A stretch of 6,983 nt of DNA, taken from the NCBI GenBank assembly GCA_017959525.1, contig JAGDAL010000156.1, positions 1 to 6,983 on the forward strand. The letters run 5' to 3'. Origin of the DNA: Lachnospiraceae bacterium. GTDB lineage: Bacteria > Bacillota > Clostridia > Lachnospirales > Lachnospiraceae. Below are positions 1-5,382 of this stretch, in pieces. The notes beneath the pieces were generated by a model. The model was not told the DNA's origin. It made no database searches and saw nothing but the letters and a program-made list of their open reading frames with translations. Within the stretch, counting starts at the first letter, position 1. Each line of letters starts with the position of its first letter. Position numbers and translations under genes: made by a program.

Positions 1-570
1 ATGCGGCAAATGGGAGATAGCTGCGGTTGCAAAATCATGCTCTGACGGAGAGAGCTTAATTGGAATAGCACCAAGGGATGCGATGTAGGAAGCAAAAGCA
101 TCTACATCATCCGATAACTGTTCATTTGCCGAAGTTAAGATGTAGTAAGCATTCTCCAACAGTCCCGGAGAAGAGGAAGCAAATCCGGTCTTCTCGGATC
201 CGGTCATGGGATGTCCGCCGATGAACTGTGCTGTTAAACCAAGACGCTCAACGGCACGGTGAATATCGCCTTTGACGCTTCCCACATCCGTAAGGATGGT
301 ATCCTTGGATAAAAGTGGTGCCAACTGCTCCAAATAGGAGACATTGACGCCTACCGGTGAGCATAAGAAAAGCACATCACAGGAGGCAAACTCCGAGATG
401 TCTAACAATTTGTCGTTGGATATCACACCGGCCTTATATGCCTGCTCGATGGTATCGAGGTGTGAGGCATGTGCGATGATGGTTGTTTGTGGGTATTTTT
501 GCTTGATGGCTTTCGCAATGGAGCCTCCGATGAGCCCCAAACCGATAAACCCAATCTGTTCAAATTTCAA
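1..570 (-). CDS. tyrA: Prephenate dehydrogenase, N-terminal part (runs off left edge)
   Basis: It oxidatively decarboxylates prephenate to 4-hydroxyphenylpyruvate with NAD(P)+ in cytoplasmic tyrosine biosynthesis; the sequence does not exclude arogenate as substrate. The visible 190 residues open with a Rossmann dinucleotide-binding loop, GLGLIGGS (residues 10-17). They continue with a TDVGSVK strand-loop (94-100), the family signature GGHPMTGSE (118-126) whose His120 corresponds to the conserved active-site histidine, and the HD...ISHLPH segment (178-190) that begins the helical dimerisation domain. The family usually has about 280-370 residues, so the rest of the helical domain, and an ACT domain if present, lie beyond the window. 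The start is TTG: an in-frame TAG lies ten codons upstream, no ATG or GTG lies between, and AAGGAG sits 9 nt before it. The gene is divergent from the EF-G-like gene and has its own promoter. No frameshift is seen. Confidence 0.95.
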   Translation of the reverse strand, partial: MKFEQIGFIGLGLIGGSIAKAIKQKYPQTTIIAHASHLDTIEQAYKAGVISNDKLLDISEFASCDVLFLCSPVGVNVSYLEQLAPLLSKDTILTDVGSVKGDIHRAVERLGLTAQFIGGHPMTGSEKTGFASSSPGLLENAYYILTSANEQLSDDVDAFASYIASLGAIPIKLSPSEHDFATAAISHLPH

Positions 571-579
571 GAGCGAGTA

Positions 580-585
580 CTCCTT
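580..585 (-). promoter_or_regulatory. Ribosome binding site that fixes the TTG start of tyrA
   Basis: On the minus strand this reads AAGGAG, with 9 nt before the TTG codon at 570-568. It is the only good Shine-Dalgarno match near the start of the open frame, and the frame has no ATG or GTG between the upstream in-frame stop and this TTG, so it decides the start. Confidence 0.8.
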
Positions 586-603
586 TTCCTTTTTCTATAC
601 ATC

Positions 604-632
604 ATCCTACCGATTTATGTGGTTAAAGTCAA
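604..632 (-). promoter_or_regulatory. Probable sigma-A promoter of tyrA
   Basis: Read on the minus strand, TTGACT (632-627, five of six consensus bases) is followed after 17 nt by TAGGAT (609-604, four of six). Transcription would begin near 597, leaving a short leader of about 27 nt that contains the AAGGAG site. No room remains for a riboswitch or attenuator, so any tyrosine control would have to be by a protein acting at the promoter or by enzyme feedback. The assignment rests on consensus match only. Confidence 0.55.
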
Positions 633-728
633 CGGAAATGCACATCTGACAAGGCTTTTGCCTGTATGATTTCCAACATTAAAGATGCAGACAATAAAAA
701 TAATTAGTAGAAAATGTCACAGAATTCA

Positions 729-768
729 TTGTATATTGTCATAATGTTTAGTAAAATTAGAGTATGAT
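729..768 (+). promoter_or_regulatory. Candidate promoter region of the EF-G-like/EAL operon
   Basis: This AT-rich stretch holds two tandem -35-like hexamers, TTGTAT (729-734) and TTGTCA (736-741), and two -10-like hexamers, TAAAAT (752-757) and TATGAT (763-768). Only TTGTAT with TAAAAT has the ideal 17-nt spacing, but its -35 is weak. TTGTCA with TATGAT has the better hexamers but a 21-nt spacer, which is too long for a standard sigma-A promoter. The true pairing is unclear. A promoter is expected here because the upstream gene points the other way. Confidence 0.4.
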
Positions 769-774
769 TTTAAG

Positions 775-793
775 GTATCCATGCAACGGATAC
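775..793 (+). repeat. Small inverted repeat in the leader of the EF-G-like gene
   Basis: GTATCC (775-780) and GGATAC (788-793) are perfect 6-bp complements around a 7-nt loop. The repeat lies just downstream of the -10-like hexamers, so it would sit at or near the 5' end of the transcript. There it could act as a short protective hairpin or, in DNA, as an operator half-site pair. No T-tract follows, so it is not a terminator. A 6-bp repeat can occur by chance. Confidence 0.4.
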
Positions 794-810
794 ACGACAA
801 CAAATGAACA

Positions 811-815
811 GGGGG
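811..815 (+). promoter_or_regulatory. Ribosome binding site of the EF-G-like gene
   Basis: GGGGG can pair with the CCUCC core of the anti-Shine-Dalgarno, with one G-U wobble. It lies 10 nt before ATG at 826 and only 4 nt before an in-frame TTG at 820. The 4-nt spacing is short, and family members as I recall them begin at the MKVY-like position, so ATG 826 is preferred. The alternative TTG adds only two residues. Confidence 0.6.
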
Positions 816-825
816 ACAATTGAAC

Positions 826-2919
826 ATGAAAGTTTACACGACAGACAAGATTCGTAACGTTGTTTTACTTGGGCATGGGGGCTCCGGTAAAACGTCCTTG
901 GTTGAGTCCATGGCATTTCTTGCAGGAATGACAAACCGCTTGGGTAAAGTCTCTGACGGAAACACCATCAGTGATTACGACAAGCAGGAAATCAAGCGTC
1001 AAATCTCTATTCAGACTTCTCTGATTCCGATTCCTTGGGAAGATTGCAAAATCAATATTCTGGACACACCGGGTTCCATCGATTTTGTTGGTGAGACAGA
1101 AGAAGCATTGGCTGCTGCAGATGCGGCAATCATCGTTGTTTCCGGCAAGAACGGAATCGAGAGCGGTACGAGACGTGCATGGGAAGCATGTGAACGTTAC
1201 CATTTGCCACGTATGGTATTTGTTACGGAAATGGACGTGGATGACGCCAGCTTCCGTCAGGTAGTGGAAGACTTGCAGGGATTGTATGGTAAGTGCATCG
1301 CGCCGTTCCATTTGCCAATCCGTGAAGACGGCAAGTTTGTTGGCTACGTTAACGTGGTACAGCAGCGTGCAAAGCGCTGGAAGGATGACGGCACCGTTGA
1401 GAAAATGGATGTGCCGGAATACTCCAAAGAGAACTTGGGAATCTGTCGGGAAGCTTTGATGGAGTCCGTGGCAGAGACCAGTGAAGAGTTCATGGATCGT
1501 TATTTTGCCGGAGAAGAATTCTCCGAGGACGAGATTCGATCCACCCTTCGTAATAATGTATATGACGGCACTATCGTTCCGGTTTTGATGGGATCCAATA
1601 CCTTAAACCGTGGTATGTACACCTTGATGGTAGATATTCTAAAATACCTGCCGTCTCCGGAGATGCGGGAGTGCACCGGTATCAATGCCAAGAGTAATGA
1701 TACCTTCCAGGCCGATTACGATTTCTCCCTTCCAAAGAGTGCCTATGTATTTAAGACCATCGTGGATCCGTTCGTTGGTAAGTACTCCTTGATTAAGGTG
1801 AACTCCGGCGTTATCAAGACCGACGATGCGCTGTATAACTATCATAAGGATTCCGAAGAGAAAATCGGTAAGCTCTATATTTTGACCGGTTCCAAGGCAG
1901 AAGAAGTACCGGAATTGCATGCCGGTGATATCGGAGCTTTAAGTAAATTACAGAAGGTAACTACCACCGATTCCTTGTCCACCAAGGCCAATCCGATTGC
2001 GTACCTTCGTACCAATATTCCGACGCCATATACCTATATGCGTTACAAGGTCACCAATAAGGGCGATGAGGATAAGGTGGCTTCCGCATTGCAGAAGATC
2101 ATGCAGGAAGACTTAACCGTGAGGGTAGAAAACGATGCAGAGAATCATCAGACCTTGCTCTACGGTATTTCCGAGCAGCATCTGGAAGTGGTGCAGGAAG
2201 CCTTGGAAGAAAAATACAAGGTCAGCATCGAATTAACCAAACCGAAGATTGCTTACAAAGAGACCATCCTTGGTAAGTCGGATGTGGAATACAAGCATAA
2301 GAAACAGTCCGGTGGTCACGGCCAGTACGGACATGTCAAGATGACTTTCGAGCCGTCCGGCAATTTGGATGAAGCTTATGAATTCAGCCAGACCGTTGTG
2401 GGTGGTGCGGTTCCGAAGAACTTCTTCCCGGCAGTGGAAAAAGGTATTGCGGAAGCATCCGAAGCAGGCCCGCTGGCAGCTTACCCGGTTGTTGGCGTGA
2501 AGGCAAATCTCTATGACGGAAGCTATCATCCGGTAGATTCCTCCGAGAACTCCTTTAAGGTGGCTGCAAGAATGGCGCTAAAACAAGGCATGATGCAGGC
2601 AAATCCAATTCTTTTGGAGCCGATTGCTTTGTTAAAAGTAGTGGTATCCGACGCGTATACCGGTGATGTCATGGGAGACTTGAATAAGCGTCGCGCTCGT
2701 GTAAATGGTATGAATGCAATTGGCGGTGACAAACAGGAAGTGGTTGCCGAAATCCCATATGCGGAACTATATGGATATGGAACTATCCTGCGGTCCATGA
2801 CCGGAGGTACCGGAGATTTCTCCTATGAGTTCCTGAAGTATCAGCAAGCTCCGAAGGAAGTCCAGGACGCAGAAGTAGAGCGTCGTGCTTCTAAGGTAGC
2901 TGAGGGCGAAGAGGTTTAA
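826..2919 (+). CDS. Elongation factor G-like translational GTPase (EF-G paralogue with degenerate G motifs)
   Basis: The 697-residue protein has the full five-domain EF-G layout and normal EF-G length. Visible elements are a P-loop GHGGSGKT (16-23), a switch I segment ending RQISIQT (58-64), G3 DTPGSIDF (80-87), G4 TEMD (134-137), and G5 GSNT (256-259) followed by LPSP before domain II. Domain IV shows SGGHGQYGHV (495-504) and the tip loop GSYHPVDSSE (565-574), whose His568 matches the conserved translocation-tip histidine. Domain V begins about residue 597 with EPI. It belongs to the EF-G-like (EF-G2) branch rather than Tet(M)-type protection proteins, which keep DTPGH. Canonical EF-G has DTPGH and NKxD; here the catalytic His is Ser84, the NK pair is Thr134-Glu135, and the switch I Thr is Ser61. 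It is therefore probably an accessory paralogue acting on the ribosome in the cytoplasm, not the housekeeping fusA product. No rpsL, rpsG or tuf gene flanks it, as would be usual for fusA. Its exact role is unknown. The next gene starts immediately at its stop codon. Confidence 0.88.
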   Translation: MKVYTTDKIRNVVLLGHGGSGKTSLVESMAFLAGMTNRLGKVSDGNTISDYDKQEIKRQISIQTSLIPIPWEDCKINILDTPGSIDFVGETEEALAAADAAIIVVSGKNGIESGTRRAWEACERYHLPRMVFVTEMDVDDASFRQVVEDLQGLYGKCIAPFHLPIREDGKFVGYVNVVQQRAKRWKDDGTVEKMDVPEYSKENLGICREALMESVAETSEEFMDRYFAGEEFSEDEIRSTLRNNVYDGTIVPVLMGSNTLNRGMYTLMVDILKYLPSPEMRECTGINAKSNDTFQADYDFSLPKSAYVFKTIVDPFVGKYSLIKVNSGVIKTDDALYNYHKDSEEKIGKLYILTGSKAEEVPELHAGDIGALSKLQKVTTTDSLSTKANPIAYLRTNIPTPYTYMRYKVTNKGDEDKVASALQKIMQEDLTVRVENDAENHQTLLYGISEQHLEVVQEALEEKYKVSIELTKPKIAYKETILGKSDVEYKHKKQSGGHGQYGHVKMTFEPSGNLDEAYEFSQTVVGGAVPKNFFPAVEKGIAEASEAGPLAAYPVVGVKANLYDGSYHPVDSSENSFKVAARMALKQGMMQANPILLEPIALLKVVVSDAYTGDVMGDLNKRRARVNGMNAIGGDKQEVVAEIPYAELYGYGTILRSMTGGTGDFSYEFLKYQQAPKEVQDAEVERRASKVAEGEEV
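2911..2914 (+). promoter_or_regulatory. Ribosome binding site of the GGDEF/EAL gene, inside the end of the EF-G-like gene
   Basis: GAGG lies within the penultimate sense codons of the upstream gene, 5 nt before the ATG at 2920. The TAA of the EF-G-like gene (2917-2919) directly abuts that ATG, so ribosomes finishing the first gene sit over this site. This arrangement favours translational coupling. Confidence 0.65.
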
Positions 2920-5235
2920 ATGGCAGGAGAAAAAAGTAGAAAACTAACCGTAACTGCATCTATCGTATGTTATGTGCTTTATGTGATTTGCTTGCTCATG
3001 CAACGGACCATGGTAGCAGATATTATTTCACCGATCTGTTGCTTTTTTGCAATGCTTACCATTGGCTCCGTATGGTTACATGCGAAAAGTCATCGCTGGG
3101 TGGTACTTGCGTACACCATCGGTGTTGGCTTCTGGATTCTTGGAGATTTGACCTATGTACTCAACTGGTATGTGCCGACGTATTACGGCTCTGTCGGTGA
3201 ATTCGCGAATTTGCTGTACCGGTTTACCAGTTATGCGTACCTGGTAGGTATGATTCTCTTTATTGCCAAGGATTATTACAGCAGAGATTTGCTTCGGTTT
3301 TTGGCCAATGCAGCACTGTTTTCCATTGCGGTGCACATTATGATCCGTGCATGGTTTGAGTATGGAACCGGTTATCGATTGGATTTCCGTGAGATACCGA
3401 TTCTGAATGTTTTCTACATTTTTGTATCCTTCTTCATTGTACTTTTGACCTTAATATCGCTGGTGAATCGCGGGGCACAGCAGACATCGGCATTTGGTGT
3501 ATTTTTGTTCTTCAGTTTCCTCATCTACGGTATTTCCGATACCAGATATGAGTATCTGAATGCGGCAGGCTTTGACGCGGAATCTGATTTTTTCAACGCA
3601 GTCTTTCTGTTAAGTATTGTCCTCTTGGCAGTGGCTTTTTCGAAGGTGAGCGTCTCGAAGTTCATGCAGCCGAATGTAGAAAAATACCAGGTGAAAAAAG
3701 AAGATGTCATCGGTTTAACCTTCACGGTTATTGGCTTAATTTGCAGTGCGACCATGTATGCCTTTGGTATGCTGTCAGAAAGCGATTTGGCCATCTTACT
3801 GGTGGCCGGATTGGCATACTTCTTGATCAGTAAGACCATGCTGGTCAACGACTTGAATAAGCAGCTGATTGCCAAAGCCGAAGAGGAAAAAGAGCAGTTG
3901 CAGGAGCAGGTTTCGTTCCAGCAGCAAGAGCTCTATAACGCCAATGAGCAATTGGAGCAGGCAACCTACTTGGATAGTTTGACCGGCCTTCATAACCGTT
4001 CTTACTGGAACATCTATCAGAACGATGTATTGTTGGCAAACCCGGATATTCACTTTGTTTTGTTTGCGTTGGATATCAACTACTTTAAGTTGATGAATGA
4101 TACCTACGGACATTCCGGAGCGGACTTGATTCTGCGGGAATACGGGCAGCGACTGGCGTCCTTGCAAAACGATTATATTCAGGCCTTCCGTATTGGCGGA
4201 GATCAGTTCAAGATTTCCTGTGTGGATTTGGACGGACTGTTTGATCGGGAGCGCTTCGCACAGAAGCTACAGGATTTGTTGGACCGTCCATTCGAAGTGG
4301 ATGACAAAGTCGTACACTTAAATTCCAGTGTGGGTGGTGCCGTGTATCCGGACGATACGGATGATATGGAACGACTCCTCCTATATGCAGATTACGCCAA
4401 GAATTCCGTGAAGCATTCCAGTAATCTGACCACCTGTGCCTTCTACCAGGAAAGCACCATGCCGCTGATGCAGCGGAAGCTTTTGTTGGAAAAGAAACTA
4501 CAGGATGTGGATTACGATCAGGAATTCTCCATGATGTACCAGCCGCAGGTGGATGCCAAGACCGGACGGTTGCTTGGTATGGAGGCATTGGTGCGGTGGA
4601 TGGATCCGGAGCTTGGAATGATTCTTCCGGAAGAATTCGTACCGGTTGCAGAAGAGATGGGTATTATGTCTCACATGGGCGAGTGGATTTTAGCGGAGTC
4701 CCTCCATCAGATTTCTGAGTGGAATCACAAGTTTGAGAAGGAACTGGTGATGGGTATCAATATTTCTCCGTTGCAGCTGTGTGATGAAAACTTCGCAGAT
4801 GATTTCTTTAACATGTTGGAAGCTACGGAGAACAAACCGGAATGGGTGGATTTGGAGATTACCGAGGGTGTTGCCTTAAATGCAAATGCAACGAATAAGG
4901 TAACCATCGATAAGCTTCGCAGCGGTAAGGTTTCCATTTCCGTGGATGATTTCGGAACGGGCTACGGAACCTTTATGAATATGCTGCAGTTCCATTTTGA
5001 CCGGATTAAGATTGCGGAAGAGCTTGTAATGAAGCTTACCAGCAGTGAACCGGCCAGGGTAATTGTATCCGTGATTGTCGGTATGGCCAGAGGCCTTCAC
5101 CTTACGACCATTGCGGAAGGTGTGGAGAACGAGGAGACCTTGGATATCCTCTCGGAATTGGGATGTGATCAGATTCAAGGATTCTACTCTGGTGAACCGG
5201 TTTCCGCGCAACAATTTGAAGAGCATTGGTTTTAA
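2920..5235 (+). CDS. Membrane-bound GGDEF-EAL protein, probable c-di-GMP phosphodiesterase
   Basis: The 771-residue protein has three parts. Residues 1-306 carry about ten hydrophobic helices (near 10-28, 33-53, 60-80, 96-116, 122-143, 158-180, 189-207, 222-240, 263-285, 288-306), forming a membrane domain I do not recognise. A Glu/Gln-rich probable coiled coil (308-348) leads to a GGDEF domain (about 349-510) and an EAL domain (about 520-771). The GGDEF domain keeps DSLTGLHNR (352-360) and the metal-binding Asp385, but its signature reads GGDQF (426-430), and the RxxD inhibitory site is absent (NDYI at 417-420). The EAL domain keeps EALVRW (555-560), Asn614, Glu646 and Glu649 of EITE, DDFGTGY (676-682), Lys697 and Glu733 of AEGVE, the set needed for metal binding and catalysis. 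The likely activity is hydrolysis of c-di-GMP to pGpG at the inner membrane face, with the GGDEF part perhaps sensing GTP. An even helix count with a positive N-terminus puts both enzyme domains in the cytoplasm. It is co-transcribed with the EF-G-like gene. Confidence 0.9.
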   Translation: MAGEKSRKLTVTASIVCYVLYVICLLMQRTMVADIISPICCFFAMLTIGSVWLHAKSHRWVVLAYTIGVGFWILGDLTYVLNWYVPTYYGSVGEFANLLYRFTSYAYLVGMILFIAKDYYSRDLLRFLANAALFSIAVHIMIRAWFEYGTGYRLDFREIPILNVFYIFVSFFIVLLTLISLVNRGAQQTSAFGVFLFFSFLIYGISDTRYEYLNAAGFDAESDFFNAVFLLSIVLLAVAFSKVSVSKFMQPNVEKYQVKKEDVIGLTFTVIGLICSATMYAFGMLSESDLAILLVAGLAYFLISKTMLVNDLNKQLIAKAEEEKEQLQEQVSFQQQELYNANEQLEQATYLDSLTGLHNRSYWNIYQNDVLLANPDIHFVLFALDINYFKLMNDTYGHSGADLILREYGQRLASLQNDYIQAFRIGGDQFKISCVDLDGLFDRERFAQKLQDLLDRPFEVDDKVVHLNSSVGGAVYPDDTDDMERLLLYADYAKNSVKHSSNLTTCAFYQESTMPLMQRKLLLEKKLQDVDYDQEFSMMYQPQVDAKTGRLLGMEALVRWMDPELGMILPEEFVPVAEEMGIMSHMGEWILAESLHQISEWNHKFEKELVMGINISPLQLCDENFADDFFNMLEATENKPEWVDLEITEGVALNANATNKVTIDKLRSGKVSISVDDFGTGYGTFMNMLQFHFDRIKIAEELVMKLTSSEPARVIVSVIVGMARGLHLTTIAEGVENEETLDILSELGCDQIQGFYSGEPVSAQQFEEHWF

Positions 5236-5242
5236 ACAATTT

Positions 5243-5278
5243 TCCCCTGTTTGCAGGTGCTGTAAACAGGGGATTTTT
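5243..5278 (+). terminator. Intrinsic terminator of the EF-G-like/EAL operon
   Basis: The arms 5243-5256 and 5260-5273 form a 14-bp stem with a single G-U wobble and a 3-nt GTG loop, followed at once by TTTTT (5274-5278). It begins 8 nt after the stop codon of the GGDEF/EAL gene. The opposite strand lacks a clear T-tract, so it works rightward only. It separates the operon from leuS. Confidence 0.92.
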
Positions 5279-5291
5279 CTGCCCTCGTTCC

Positions 5292-5319
5292 TTGACAAAA
5301 CAAGCACTTATGCTACAAT
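5292..5319 (+). promoter_or_regulatory. Near-consensus promoter of leuS
   Basis: TTGACA (5292-5297, perfect) is followed after 16 nt by TACAAT (5314-5319, five of six), with a TG one base before the -10 element (5311-5312) giving an extended -10. Transcription would start near 5326, leaving a leader of about 57 nt. The promoter begins 13 nt after the preceding terminator, so leuS appears to be expressed independently. The leader is too short for a T-box, and no T-box signature sequence is seen. Confidence 0.85.
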
Positions 5320-5366
5320 TTTAAGCGATATTCATTTATGCATATTTTTTATTAGAAGATAGATGT

Positions 5367-5372
5367 AGGAGG
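5367..5372 (+). promoter_or_regulatory. Ribosome binding site of leuS
   Basis: A perfect AGGAGG lies 10 nt before the ATG at 5383, with an A-rich spacer. It supports this ATG over other starts; no other in-frame start lies close by at a suitable spacing. Confidence 0.85.
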
Positions 5373-5382
5373 AAGAAAAAAG

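Noticed and set aside
344..649. Plus-strand open frame of 101 codons, and another at 469-669, overlapping the tyrA start region
   Set aside because: They lie antisense to a clearly conserved tyrA frame, have no Shine-Dalgarno site, show low-complexity translations typical of antisense shadow frames, and resemble no protein I know.
865..1311. Long minus-strand open frames inside the EF-G-like gene (also 1500-1691, 1639-1920, 2233-2529, 2526-2798)
   Set aside because: The plus-strand frame carries all EF-G domain motifs over its full length; the reverse frames are by-products of its codon use and lack start signals.
826..2919. EF-G-like gene as a tetracycline ribosomal-protection protein (Tet(M) type)
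   Set aside because: Those proteins retain DTPGH and NKxD motifs; here the P-loop GHGGSGKT and the altered G3 match the EF-G-like branch, and no mobile-element context is present.
4208..4588. Minus-strand and alternate-frame open frames inside the GGDEF/EAL gene (also 2967-3200, 3076-3336, 3525-3875, 3796-4167, 4725-4937)
   Set aside because: The plus-strand frame is continuous with recognised GGDEF and EAL motifs; the others have no supporting signals.
5243..5278. The hairpin before leuS as the terminator of a T-box riboswitch
   Set aside because: It lies upstream of the leuS promoter and 8 nt after the previous stop codon, and no T-box consensus (AGGGTGG-like) precedes it; it is a plain operon terminator.
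5338..5355. Five-codon open frame (MHIFY) in the leuS leader as a possible leucine attenuator peptide
   Set aside because: It has no leucine codons, no Shine-Dalgarno site, and no downstream terminator/antiterminator structure before leuS.
5075..5362. Plus-strand 95-codon frame spanning the end of the EAL gene, the terminator and the leuS promoter, and a minus-strand frame at 4876-5307
   Set aside because: Both overlap the conserved EAL C-terminus and run through a strong terminator hairpin; the translations look like shadow frames.
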